Assembly: GCF_020165195.1 (NCBI RefSeq)
Contig: NZ_JAIUHR010000018.1
Location: forward strand, 1-64,000
Length of the DNA: 64,000 nucleotides
Source of the DNA: Mesorhizobium sp. CA14
GTDB taxonomy: Bacteria; Pseudomonadota; Alphaproteobacteria; Rhizobiales; Rhizobiaceae
Reading direction: 5' to 3'
Part shown: in pieces, positions 7,745 to 16,267 of the stretch
Numbering within the stretch: the stretch's first letter is position 1
Layout of the letters: every line of letters starts with the position of its first letter
The notes under the pieces: model-generated
Databases searched by the model: none
What the model saw: only the letters and a program-made list of their open reading frames with translations
What the model was told of the DNA's origin: nothing
Position numbers and translations under genes: made by a program

Positions 7745-8261
7745 GCGGACTTAAGCCAGGTAAACGACTGCGGAAAATTCGGGTCGGTGCCGAGGCCAGT
7801 GAGATAAGCTCGCCCAACCGCGTATTGGGATGCCGCGTTGTTCTTGCGGGCTGCCTCGAGATAATTGACAAACGCACTGGTGGGATCTTTGTCGGTTCCG
7901 AGGCCCAATTCGTATGCTGCTCCCAGCCGAAGCTGGGCATCTGCGTTTCCGGAGGCCGCCGCCGCTCTAAGTAGTGCGATACCGTTTGCTTCACATCGGG
8001 CGGGGTAGCTCCAAAGACCAGGTGGTCGATGCTCTGAGGACTACGTCCATTCGCATCGGGCATTGGAGAGGGATTCGTGTTAGTGGAGTCGGGCTCATGG
8101 AACCCTGACAGCTTGTCGAAAACCGATGATGGAAGTGCCGTCGGCTGCTCACTCCAACCTTCCAAGGACCGTGACGGCACGGCTGTCGTCTGAACCTGTG
8201 CCTGCACTCCAAGGGAGATTGAGGTTGAGATCAATATGATTGCAAGGCCCAGCAGGCGCAT
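7745..8261 (-). pseudogene. Sel1-repeat exported protein, frameshifted and truncated by IS3
   Basis: The gene starts at 8261 with a signal peptide (MRLLGLAIILISTSISLGVQAQ). After about 80 residues the frame is lost near 8000-8060; the correct continuation is in another frame and shows Sel1-like repeats (NGIALLRAAAASGNADAQ, LRLGAAYELGLGTDKDPTSA, YAVGRAYLTGLGTDPNF). The 3' end stops at the right end of the IS3 element, so the rest of the repeats is missing. Sel1 proteins act in protein-protein contacts in the envelope. Two independent lesions make it a pseudogene. Confidence 0.75.
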
Positions 8262-8641
8262 CGACCCCTCCCCGGAGTTTTCAACGGCCGAGTTTATTTG
8301 ACTGGAGCAAGATGTCGAGGGATTTCAAGATGTGCGTGATTTGATCGTTAGTGAAGGAAGAAGCACGTAATGGAGTTTGCGCGTTCGAGGCCGCCAGTTG
8401 GTAGCACTAGCTGTATTCAGGCGCAGGCCGCGGCTAGTTCCATGGGAGCTTTTGGATTTCAATTCGCACTAGCCCGCCGCGGTTCAATCGCGGCGTAACT
8501 GAGCACGATGACGACTAGGCCCTTGAGCGGCTGCAGTGGGTACCCCAGTGTAAAATACTCATTTCACACTGAAGCAGGTTGGTGGCTGGTTCTGACCAAT
8601 TCAAATGGATGGCTTGCATCGCCGCCGCTTGCCGGCGACCG
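8262..8641. other. Intergenic stretch between sel1 remnant and traD
   Basis: About 380 bases with no open frame that looks coding, no clear hairpin and no recognised site. In Ti-type systems traG follows traD on this strand; nothing resembling the start of traG is found here, so the conjugation genes end at traD. Confidence 0.5.
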
Positions 8642-8905
8642 CTATGTTCGCTGGCTCTTTTGGTCGTCATGACATTCCGATGCGAACGCCAGCTTCCCCA
8701 TCATCTTCCAAAGGTCGCGCGCATGCTCGCGTTCATGGCTCTGCAGCTTGACGGCGATCCAGAGCAGGGCGCCGTAGATGATGGCGCGATCGTCATTGGT
8801 CAGCTCAACGATACCTGCCTTGACGACGAGACCGCCGAGTTCGATCAGATGTCGGGTGCGCTTGCGGCGCTCGAGCTGCCAGGTGCGCATGTCATTGCGA
8901 GCCAT
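8642..8905 (-). CDS. traD: Conjugal transfer protein TraD (Ti type)
   Basis: The 87-residue protein matches the small Ti-type TraD: an N-terminal WQLERRKRTRHLIELGGLVVKAG, then LTNDDRAIIYGALLWIA. TraD is an accessory protein of the relaxosome with a putative DNA contact role. Its ATG at 8905 overlaps the 3' end of traC by 14 nt, so the two are coupled. In complete systems traG, the coupling protein, follows, but it is absent here. Confidence 0.8.
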   Translation of the reverse strand: MARNDMRTWQLERRKRTRHLIELGGLVVKAGIVELTNDDRAIIYGALLWIAVKLQSHEREHARDLWKMMGKLAFASECHDDQKSQRT

Positions 8906-9218
8906 TGCCGCTTGCTGGCGATTGTGTGTTGCCCGGATGCGCTGGAGCGCCGCGAAGGTTGCGCTGAGATGCCAGAGCAGTTCGCCGGGACCTTCTGTCG
9001 AAAAACGTCACCCCACGCTTGGCCCATGCCTCGAGCTTTGCGGCGTCTTTCGTTTCGGCGATCGCGACCAAGGCGCCGGCCAGTTCGTCGGTGCTGAGCT
9101 GATCGGCCCCGGTGGCGATCACCAGTTCGCCGAGCTGCTGTACCTTTCGCGTTTTGAGTTCGCGCGCCTTGTCTTCCAGTGCTTTCAGTTCCGCGTCGAA
9201 GTCGCGTGGTTTCCGCAT
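8892..9218 (-). CDS. traC: Conjugal transfer protein TraC (Ti type)
   Basis: A 108-residue basic protein with the TraC pattern: RDFDAELKALEDKARELKTRKVQQLGELV split by a coiled-coil, then DELAGALVAI and EAWAKRGVTFF. Ti-type TraC assists the TraA relaxase at oriT. It starts 175 bp from traA, divergently, with oriT in between, exactly as in rhizobial plasmids. The last 35 residues are Arg/Pro/Ser-rich and less typical; the overlap with traD may have been created by a late frameshift. Confidence 0.75.
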   Translation of the reverse strand: MRKPRDFDAELKALEDKARELKTRKVQQLGELVIATGADQLSTDELAGALVAIAETKDAAKLEAWAKRGVTFFDRRSRRTALASQRNLRGAPAHPGNTQSPASGNGSQ

Positions 9219-9336
9219 GTGCTGTCTCCTATCGATTGTCGATGCGGCGGATGATAGGGGAGCATCTGCCTGAAGGCTTCAGGGTTGCCGAGACAGCCCG
9301 GGACGGGCTGGTCCATCCCGAGATTTTTTCGAGGGA

Positions 9337-9353
9337 GGGCGCGCTTATACGTC
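9337..9353. other. oriT nick region (Ti/RSF1010-like)
   Basis: GGGCGCGCTTATACGTC at 9337-9353, in the gap between divergent traC and traA, resembles the Ti-type oriT core (GGGCGCAATTATACGTC from memory) and the RSF1010-type nick sequence GGGCGCACTTA. An inverted repeat-like stretch (ACGTCG...CGACGT) follows at once. Nicking is expected in the TTA/TAC part of the motif. Gene order on both sides supports the call. Confidence 0.7.
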
Positions 9354-9393
9354 GTGCCGACGTGCGCTTTGCCGTGCAAATGATCTGGTCGCG

Positions 9394-12300
9394 ATGGCGA
9401 TCTATCATCTTCACGTCAAGGTCATTGGCCGCAAGGCTGGCTCGAGCGCTGTGGCGTCTGCCGCCTATCGCTCGGCGTCGCGGCTGCGCGACGAGCGGAT
9501 CGAACGCACGCATGACTTCTCGGCCAAGCGCGACGTCGTCCATTCCGAGGTGATGCTGCCGGAGAATGCGCCGCAAGTATGGAGCGACCGCGAACGGCTA
9601 TGGAATGATGCTGAAGCTGTCGAGATGCGCAAGGACGCGCAGTTGGCCCGCGAGGTGGAGTTCGCCCTGCCGCGTGAACTCAGCCGGGCGCAGGGCATCG
9701 AACTGGCGCGGGACTTCGTTCAGGCGGAGTTTGTCAGCCAAGGCATGGTCGCCGATCTCAACGTGCATTGGGACAGGGCGAAGGATGGCAGTCCAAAACC
9801 GCATGCCCATGTCATGCTCACCATGCGGTCGGTCGATGAGAACGGTTTCGGGGCGAAGGTTCGGGACTGGAACGCTACCCAAATGGTCGAGCGCTGGCGC
9901 GAGCGGTGGGCGGAGCTTGCCAATGAGCGCCTTGCCGAACTCGACATCGACGCCCGCATCGATCATCGCAGTTTGGAAGCGCAGGGCATCGCGTTGGAGC
10001 CGCAGACCCAGATTGGTGCACCGGCGCAACGCATCGAGGGCAGCGGCCTTGACGCTGCCGGCATTGAAGCCGATCGCGCCGAGCTGCATCGCGAGATCGC
10101 GCGCAACAACGGCGCGCGGGTCGTAGCCGATCCATCCGTGGCGCTGGATGCCATCACGCACCAGCAATCAACCTTTACCCGAAAGGACATCGCGAAGTTC
10201 GCGCATCGTCACAGCGACGGGCTCGAGCAGTTCAACCGCGTGATAGGCGCGATCAGCAAAGCGCCGGATCTGGTTGAACTGGGCAAGGACGGACGCGGCG
10301 AAGACCGGTTCACCACCCGGCAGATGATCGAGACCGAACAGCGCCTGCATCGCGCTGCAGAATTGATGGCCGGGGAAGAGCGTCATGCGGTGAGTGGCGC
10401 ACATCGCGAGGCTGCTCTAGCGAATGCCAAGCAGCTCGGTCTTGTCCTTTCTGGCGAGCAGACTGATGCACTGGATCATATCACCGACGGCCGCGGTCTT
10501 GGTGTCGTCGTCGGTTTTGCCGGAACGGGCAAGAGCGCGATGCTGGGTGTTGCGCGGCAGGCATGGGCTGCAGCGGGCTATGAGGTTCGAGGCGCGGCAC
10601 TTTCCGGCATTGCCGCCGAGAATCTGGAAGGCGGATCAGGCATCCCGTCACGCACCATCGCCAGCTTGGAACATGGCTGGGGACAGGGCAGGGATCTGCT
10701 TACCGCGCGTGATGTCCTGGTGATCGATGAAGCCGGCATGGTCGGCACGCGCCAGTTGGAGCGCGTGCTCTCCCATGCCGCCAACGTTGGCGCGAAGGTC
10801 GTGCTGATCGGCGATCCGCAGCAGTTGCAGGCGATCGAGGCCGGCGCTGCATTCCGTTCGATCCACGAGCGTCATGGCGGCGTCGAAATCGAGAACGTGC
10901 GCCGGCAGCGACAGGACTGGCAGCGTGAGGCCACGCGCGATCTTGCAACCGGCAGGATCGGTGCTGCGATCGGCGCCTATGACGCGCAAGGCATGGTGCA
11001 CCCTGCCACGACGCGCGACGAGGCGCGCAGCGATCTGGTCGAGCGCTGGGATCGCGACCGGCGGACAGAACCAGAGGCGAGCCGGATCATTCTCACCCAC
11101 ACAAACGACGAGGTGCGCGCGCTCAACAAGGCAGCGCGCGAGCACATGCGCGCTGCCGGAGATCTCGGCGACGAAGTTCACGTGGATGTGGAACGCGGTG
11201 CAAGGAATTTTGCACGCGGCGACCGGATCATGTTCCTTCGTAACGAGCGTGGGCTGGGCGTCAAGAACGGAACGCTCGGCATCGTGGAGGAAGTCGGCAG
11301 ACAGAGCATGGCCGTGCGGATCGACGACGGCAGATCGGTGCGCTTCGATCTGAAAGACTATGCCCAAATCGACCACGGCTATGCCGCGACCATTCACAAG
11401 GCCCAGGGCATGACAGTCGACCGCACGCATGTGCTCGCGACGTCAGGCATGGACGCGCATGGCACCTACGTTGCCCTGTCGCGGCATCGCGACAGGATGG
11501 AACTGCATTACGGCAGCGATGACTTCGCAAGCCGCGAACGGCTTGTCCGAACGCTGTCACGCGACCGCGCAAAGGACATGGCGTCAGACTACGAGCAGAT
11601 CGACCCGGCGCAGACCTATGCCGAGCGGCGCGGTATCACCTTCCGCGAGCGTGTGGTCGAGATCGTGCGCCGGATCGTCCCGGAGAAACTGCGCGACAGG
11701 GTCGGCGGGCTGCTGGACGGGTGGCGCTCGCCCGGAGACGTCGAGTCCGGGCTGGAAGGTGCTCGCAGGCCGGGAAGGGAGAATGTTGGAGCGCAGATCG
11801 GAGATGCCGGTCCCACGTCTGGAAGAGAAGCTCTCGATAGGGGAGCGCGGCGCGATGCGGATGCGCCGGGGGACGCGGAAGCGGCGTTGCGCAGGGAACG
11901 TACCAACGCGCTCTTGCGTCACGCGCGCGCGATCGACGCGATCTTCACCAGCGGAAGTGAGGACGGGCAGGGCAGTCCCGAGCAGATGCGAGAATTGAGG
12001 GATGCCCGAACCTCTTTCGAGAAGGTTCGGCCGCATGGCTGGCGCGATGCCGAAACGGCCTACGTCAAGAACCCTGAGCTGGTTCGTGAAGCGGCCGCCG
12101 GCAGGGTCAACCGCATCGTGCTTGCCCTCCAGCTCGAAACCGAAATCCGCACCGATCCAGGCCGCCGGGCCGAACGTTTCGTGGAAGACTGGCAAAAGCT
12201 GAAAAGGACAAGCGAGCGCCAATACGAGGCCGGCGATATGTCCGCCTACAAGTCAACGCGCTCGGCCATGTCCGACATGGCCAAGCGCCTCGAACGCGAT

Positions 12301-12429
12301 CCGCAACTGGAATCCCTACTCGCCAATCACAAGAAGGCGCTCGGCATTCAGGTCGAATCCGGCCGGCGCCTCGGTGTGGAACTGATGTTCAATCATGGCA
12401 TCAGCATCGGACGGGGCATCGGGCTGTGA
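9394..12429 (+). CDS. traA: Ti-type conjugative relaxase TraA
   Basis: The 1011-residue protein has an N-terminal MobA/MobL relaxase domain (residues 1-230: catalytic Tyr region AYRSASRLRDE, and the metal-binding PHAHVMLTMR) and a RecD-like helicase part with Walker A GFAGTGKS at 374-381, Walker B VIDEAGM and the C-terminal motif YAATIHKAQGMTVD. It nicks oriT, stays on the 5' end and unwinds the strand for transfer. Ti-type members are commonly 1100 residues or more, so this one is a little short at the C-terminus. The start ATG follows oriT directly. traG and the mating-pair genes are not in the window, so transfer would need help from another element. Confidence 0.92.
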   Translation: MAIYHLHVKVIGRKAGSSAVASAAYRSASRLRDERIERTHDFSAKRDVVHSEVMLPENAPQVWSDRERLWNDAEAVEMRKDAQLAREVEFALPRELSRAQGIELARDFVQAEFVSQGMVADLNVHWDRAKDGSPKPHAHVMLTMRSVDENGFGAKVRDWNATQMVERWRERWAELANERLAELDIDARIDHRSLEAQGIALEPQTQIGAPAQRIEGSGLDAAGIEADRAELHREIARNNGARVVADPSVALDAITHQQSTFTRKDIAKFAHRHSDGLEQFNRVIGAISKAPDLVELGKDGRGEDRFTTRQMIETEQRLHRAAELMAGEERHAVSGAHREAALANAKQLGLVLSGEQTDALDHITDGRGLGVVVGFAGTGKSAMLGVARQAWAAAGYEVRGAALSGIAAENLEGGSGIPSRTIASLEHGWGQGRDLLTARDVLVIDEAGMVGTRQLERVLSHAANVGAKVVLIGDPQQLQAIEAGAAFRSIHERHGGVEIENVRRQRQDWQREATRDLATGRIGAAIGAYDAQGMVHPATTRDEARSDLVERWDRDRRTEPEASRIILTHTNDEVRALNKAAREHMRAAGDLGDEVHVDVERGARNFARGDRIMFLRNERGLGVKNGTLGIVEEVGRQSMAVRIDDGRSVRFDLKDYAQIDHGYAATIHKAQGMTVDRTHVLATSGMDAHGTYVALSRHRDRMELHYGSDDFASRERLVRTLSRDRAKDMASDYEQIDPAQTYAERRGITFRERVVEIVRRIVPEKLRDRVGGLLDGWRSPGDVESGLEGARRPGRENVGAQIGDAGPTSGREALDRGARRDADAPGDAEAALRRERTNALLRHARAIDAIFTSGSEDGQGSPEQMRELRDARTSFEKVRPHGWRDAETAYVKNPELVREAAAGRVNRIVLALQLETEIRTDPGRRAERFVEDWQKLKRTSERQYEAGDMSAYKSTRSAMSDMAKRLERDPQLESLLANHKKALGIQVESGRRLGVELMFNHGISIGRGIGL

Positions 12430-12558
12430 CACTCGGCCAATCCGCCGCCGTTTATACGCCACCGGCAGATGATACGACGAACCTGATTGCGCCCTGCATC
12501 GGTTCGTCCTGTCTGTCTCAGCGGATACCAGCAACAACCAGTGAGGAGCAGGGGAGCA

Positions 12559-12762
12559 ATGTCCGAGCCGGATCGCATTGTACGCATCAGAACTGTCCTT
12601 GATCGGACCGGCCTGTCCCGCTCGACCCTCTATCGCAAGATTACCGAAGGCACGTTCCCGGCTCAAATCAGGATAAGCATCAACGGGGCGGGCTGGCGGG
12701 AGTCCGATGTCAATCGATGGATCGCCGATCCTGTTGCATGGCGAAAAGAGCGTCACTTCTGA
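12559..12762 (+). CDS. AlpA-family regulator / excisionase-like protein
   Basis: The 67-residue protein is an AlpA-type helix-turn-helix: VLDRTGLSRSTLYRKITEGTFP, then the wing GWRESDVNRWI. AlpA proteins activate prophage or island integrases and can serve as recombination directionality factors. GGGGAG lies 2-7 nt before the ATG at 12559. It may control excision by the integrase at 23.7-25.1 kb, though it lies 11 kb away, next to traA. Its last 10 nt overlap the convergent HTH gene. Confidence 0.75.
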   Translation: MSEPDRIVRIRTVLDRTGLSRSTLYRKITEGTFPAQIRISINGAGWRESDVNRWIADPVAWRKERHF

Positions 12763-12983
12763 TTGCCAGACAGACGAACGCCAGGGCCGCCGCCATTCTC
12801 CGGGATAAATTCAATGCCGGCGCTTTCGAACGCGCTTCTTATCAGATCCACAGTCGATTGCTTCAACGCCTCGCCTCTTTCGAAGCGAACAATCGTCTGG
12901 GTCGATATTTTGGCTTCTTTTGAGAGGTCTAAAACACCCCATCCTAATGCAGCCCGAGCCATACGGCACTGCACCGGATTCAT
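12753..12983 (-). CDS. Small Xre/HTH repressor
   Basis: The 76-residue protein is a single HTH_3 domain: ARAALGWGVLDLSKEAKIS, STQTIVRFERGEAL, then LIRSAFESAGIEFIPENGGGPGVRL. The C-terminal GIEFIPENGGG phrase is typical of many small alphaproteobacterial repressors of mobile elements. A perfect 11-bp inverted repeat begins directly before its start codon, so it is probably autoregulated. It may also control the neighbouring AlpA and tra genes; that is inference. Confidence 0.8.
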   Translation of the reverse strand: MNPVQCRMARAALGWGVLDLSKEAKISTQTIVRFERGEALKQSTVDLIRSAFESAGIEFIPENGGGPGVRLSGNQK

Positions 12984-13008
12984 AAAATCACCATTTTATG
13001 GTGATTTT
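12984..13008. promoter_or_regulatory. Perfect palindromic operator of the HTH gene
   Basis: AAAATCACCAT (12984-12994), spacer TTT, then ATGGTGATTTT (12998-13008) form a perfect inverted repeat with 11-bp arms. It touches the start codon of the HTH gene (12983), so a bound repressor would block its translation initiation region or promoter. Such sites are typical for phage-type repressors. Confidence 0.65.
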
Positions 13009-13118
13009 TGTTGCTTAGATAATGCACTATGTGTAGTCTCGGTTTCACTTGGCGGCCGGATGGGTGATGCAACACCAATCCGGCCTGGCCACGCCAAAGC
13101 TGTTGAGGAGCTCGGATC

Positions 13119-13694
13119 ATGGCTGATTCCGACAATAGCACGACTTTGCCTTGCGTCACGCATGGGCAAGGGCAACGGCAGAGGGCGCACGCGGAAGACC
13201 GTTTCGACGATTCGGACCCGGCACTGGCGCTGCTCCAAGGCTGGTTGCGAGCACAGCATGTCTCGCAGGTCCTTTGCCGACTTCAACAACGCCTAGAGAG
13301 GCGCGTTCTCGATGCTACGGCCTCTGACGCGATGGATAGGATGGTCAGCTATTCGATCGCCTGCCAGGCAGAAGTCGAGGCCACGACCGCTGCCTTGAAG
13401 CTTCAAGACAAACTTCCCCACACACAGGCGCAGTCGCTTCTTGGCGTCGTCGCCAAGCTTGAAATCATCGCTGGCGCAGATCGTGACATCGACGATCCTA
13501 CAGAGTTTCCTTGGCCGCATATCGCTTCGGTACTTGATGACTTGAAGAAAATCGCCGGGAGCCTCCCGCTGGAAAGAACTGAGCGATCCGTCGTTCAGGC
13601 GGATTGTAGGCGATATCAAGCGATGGCAGCTGATCTGGTCGGTCTCAACCTGGACTTGGGGCGGGAACCTTTACGTGGCATCAATTCCGCTTAG
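13119..13694 (+). CDS. Hypothetical protein of the island
   Basis: A 191-residue, soluble, largely helical protein without a recognised domain. The first 40 residues are rich in His, Arg and Asp and may not be part of the product; an internal start is possible. The middle (VEATTAALKLQDKLPHTQAQSLLGVVAKLEIIAGADRDIDDP) reads like a genuine coding sequence, with a helix followed by an acidic loop. It follows the HTH gene divergently by 135 nt. Function unknown. Confidence 0.5.
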   Translation: MADSDNSTTLPCVTHGQGQRQRAHAEDRFDDSDPALALLQGWLRAQHVSQVLCRLQQRLERRVLDATASDAMDRMVSYSIACQAEVEATTAALKLQDKLPHTQAQSLLGVVAKLEIIAGADRDIDDPTEFPWPHIASVLDDLKKIAGSLPLERTERSVVQADCRRYQAMAADLVGLNLDLGREPLRGINSA

Positions 13695-13942
13695 AAAAAG
13701 AGGGCTAGGCTTACGATTCGGTTATTTGGCGCTGAAGCGAATTGGGCGGCGCTTACCCCAATGTAGACGTGGTGTAGGTGTCGATCCGTTTCTGCCGCTT
13801 GGACAGAATACCGTTCATGAAGTCGCTTAGTGGATCCTTTTCTTCGGTAATAACTGCGTCTGCCTAACCTCTGGTTGCGGGGTTTCTTAGACCGCTCACC
13901 GGGCACTACCCCTGCCGTCAAGAGTGCAACCTCCGCGCGCAA

Positions 13943-14704
13943 CTACCGGCGACCGCTCCTCTTCTTTTTTGCCGTCCTGCTACCGACCGACGCGGCGACT
14001 GGTACCGGTGTGAGCGTCGCCGTGGCCGGCCAAACTGCGCCTGCCTTATTGGACGCACATCGGAACGTCTCGATCGGCCATCTTCGGAGGTCCGGCGCGC
14101 ACATTTCATGCATGGACTGCTTCTTCGCGTCGCCCCATAGCCACGGGTTGGCTCGGAAGCTGTATCGGCCCTCACCATGCTTTTCCTCAAAGATAGGGCG
14201 TATTGCGCACTGATTTGGTGGCACCCAGCGGGTATCCCACGATAGAATGACGTCAGAGCGGGTGTAGCGGTCCGGCAGATAGTGGTAGTGCCAACCTACG
14301 CTATGATTGTCTCTATCGAGATAGTCCTCGCCGCCGGGGAGCCCTATTAGAAATAGTGCTACCAGCTCCGGCAAGTCATCGACGAATGCGAAACGTCGGA
14401 ACGGCTCCAGATAACCGCGATGAATTTTACGAATGGCCGCACGCTGCCGAATAACGCCAAACTTCCACGGCCCGCAGTCTGGCTGGAACGCCGGCCGCAG
14501 ATCTGGCCGCCAATTCGAATCCTTGAGTTTTTGCGCAATATCCTCGACGAGCTGGATAGCCCGATCTTTAGTCGGTCCAATGACAGGCGTCTCTTCCGGA
14601 AGGGGACTCCATTCGCCTTCATAAAGTACGATTGGCGGCTCCGTATACCCTTCTGGATGCGGCGCGGTTTCGAAGAGGAAACGGGCAAGAACTTCAGGAT
14701 TCAT
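13943..14704 (-). CDS. Hypothetical protein, 253 residues
   Basis: The predicted protein starts MNPEVLARFLFETAPHP and contains many aromatic residues (WHYHYLPDRYTRSDVILSWDTRW). The C-terminal 50 residues are Ala/Arg/Lys-rich and probably disordered. No family is recognised. It is transcribed away from the GT25 gene at 14875. Amino-acid composition over residues 1-200 is that of a folded soluble protein. Function unknown. Confidence 0.5.
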   Translation of the reverse strand: MNPEVLARFLFETAPHPEGYTEPPIVLYEGEWSPLPEETPVIGPTKDRAIQLVEDIAQKLKDSNWRPDLRPAFQPDCGPWKFGVIRQRAAIRKIHRGYLEPFRRFAFVDDLPELVALFLIGLPGGEDYLDRDNHSVGWHYHYLPDRYTRSDVILSWDTRWVPPNQCAIRPIFEEKHGEGRYSFRANPWLWGDAKKQSMHEMCAPDLRRWPIETFRCASNKAGAVWPATATLTPVPVAASVGSRTAKKKRSGRR

Positions 14705-14874
14705 TGTTCTGTCTTTGGATTCGGTTTCTCAGTCTTGAGTTACGCTTGCTCGAATTAATGCGGAATATCTTAAAAACTTTGTGCTTCCATCACAGTTTTT
14801 CGAACGGCGATGGAGCGTCGACGCGGAGCAACGAGGTCATAGAGCCCTTATCGAGCAGGACGTTCGGTCGATCA

Positions 14875-15626
14875 ATGCTAGTTCATCTCATCAATCTCGA
14901 TAGAAGCGCCAAGCGGCTGGCTGACTTCCGTACACTGAACGGCCACTTATCCGAGGTTTTGCGGTTTTCGGCGATCGATGGACAACGGCTAAATGTTCCG
15001 AAACTGGTTCGTGCTGGCGTGGCCGAGGGGGATATTCTAACCTCATACACTCTCGGCGCCGTTGGGGCAGCGATGTCACATATTGCGCTCTGGGAGATAG
15101 CCGTCTCAACAGGCGCACTTGTAACCATTTGGAGGACGATGCGATATTCAATTTTTCTTTCGATGTCCAGGCCCGCACCCTACTCGATAGCCTTCCGCCG
15201 AATTGGGATTTTGTATTATGGGGTTGGAACTTTGATGCTTCACTTTGTTTTGAATTCTTGCCCGGAGTGTCCTCCACATTGGGACGGTTCGAGCAAAATA
15301 AATTGCGAGAAAATAGCCGAAAATTCCAACAACTGTCCTTGACCACTCGGCCATATCGCCTCAAGTCATTTTTCGGTCTAACTTGCTATAGCGTCAGCCC
15401 AAAGGGAGCCGCAGCGATCAAGGCAGCTTGTCTTCCATTGAAACCGCGCGTCCCATGCCCTTCGGTGTTCGAGCTTGAGCCGCCCAATGGTAAATATGCC
15501 GACAGTATCGGTATTGATACGGCGGTGAACAGTGTCGTGAGCCAAATTAATTCTTACGTGTGCTTCCCGCCTTTAGTGGTTACGAAGAACGAGCTCGAGT
15601 GTTCGACAATCCAGCGAGGTACTTAA
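14875..15626 (+). pseudogene. Glycosyltransferase family 25 gene with one frameshift
   Basis: The first part (start ATG 14875) reads MLVHLINLDRSAKRLADF and GAVGAAMSHIALWEIAV, the hallmark opening of GT25 (LPS-type) glycosyltransferases. The family then shows VxILEDDA. Here the frame changes in ATTTGG at 15127-15132; one extra T would restore VTILEDDAIF and continue to the stop at 15626 through GWNFD and AAAIKAACLP. The single-base loss in a T run may be real, a phase switch, or a sequencing error. If repaired, the product would be about 250 residues. It lies 325 nt upstream of the candidate precursor of cluster F and might glycosylate a peptide or sugar chain. Confidence 0.75.
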
Positions 15627-15950
15627 CCGCAGTTCAGAGCTCCCCAGCTTCCGGTAAGCGCAAGTGGGTACCTGAGAGTTGTCTTTAGGCCGGCGTTATC
15701 ATTGGTTTGTGTGATGATGCCTATTGCAGCGCGTTCGACGCATTATCCCGATCGGGCCTGCGAAGCTCGCCTGGCCGGCCTTGTCCGACATCAGACACCA
15801 CCCGGTTCGAGGCCTATAGTGAACAACAATTCCTATGCTGGAATCCGTCAGTTCTTCACGCGACTGTTCTGTGTTTATAGAATTTATTTGACCGCGCCAC
15901 CTTTAGGTGCCTATCTTGGCAGGTCCATTCTTGATGCACGGGGTCCTAAA
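15627..15950. other. Leader region of the second peptide cluster
   Basis: No coding frame is credible: the open frame that runs into the precursor from 15702 has no better start and its upstream translation lacks conserved features. A sigma-70-like promoter candidate sits at 15888-15916, listed separately. The rest shows no repeat or hairpin that stands out. Confidence 0.45.
15888..15916 (+). promoter_or_regulatory. Candidate sigma-70-type promoter of the precursor gene
   Basis: TTGACC (15888-15893), 17 nt, CTATCT (15911-15916). This fits the alphaproteobacterial pattern CTTGAC-N17-CTATAT in 5 of 6 positions of each box. Transcription would begin near 15923, about 28 nt before the precursor ATG at 15951. 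Confidence 0.45.
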
Positions 15951-16184
15951 ATGGAAGACGGTCGCGTAACATCACATAACGCTAACTCCCCAGCTGCCGC
16001 AGAGTCGAAACCTGCCGCCGAGGATGTAAAGTCGAAGATCCTCGATCGCATCTCTAAAGAGGTCGAAAAAACTAAGGGTGACAGAAGCGGCCAATTTCAG
16101 ATCGTAACCGGGGACCCGAAGGCCGGCGAAACCCCGGTATTGGCGACGTACTACAAGGGCGGAAGTTACGTCAAAACCAGCTGA
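15951..16184 (+). CDS. Candidate RiPP precursor peptide with two Tyr-x-Lys motifs
   Basis: The 77-residue peptide starts MEDGRVTSHNANSPAAAE, has a charged helical leader (VKSKILDRISKEVEKTKGD) and ends with a neutral, Gly/Tyr/Ser-rich tail: GETPVLATYYKGGSYVKTS. It lies just upstream of the HExxH and radical SAM/SPASM genes. The tail holds YYK and YVK, both fitting the aromatic-X-X pattern that rSAM/SPASM cyclophane synthases crosslink (aromatic carbon to the beta-carbon of the third residue). Tyr, Lys, Ser and Thr also offer sites for hydroxylation and glycosylation. The ribosome binding site is weak. It is the best precursor candidate of the cluster; no similarity to a described peptide is recognised. 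Confidence 0.6.
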   Translation: MEDGRVTSHNANSPAAAESKPAAEDVKSKILDRISKEVEKTKGDRSGQFQIVTGDPKAGETPVLATYYKGGSYVKTS

Positions 16185-16267
16185 CAAATCCGCATCGTCC
16201 GAAGCCCATCCTGCTTGAATCCGGCCGCAGGGGCCGCCCTTCAGTAGATGGGCTGCAGTTGCTTGGA

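Noticed and set aside
15702..15950. Longer N-terminus for the precursor peptide
   Set aside because: The in-frame extension of 83 codons is Cys/Arg/Pro-rich, has no start site and would contain the promoter.
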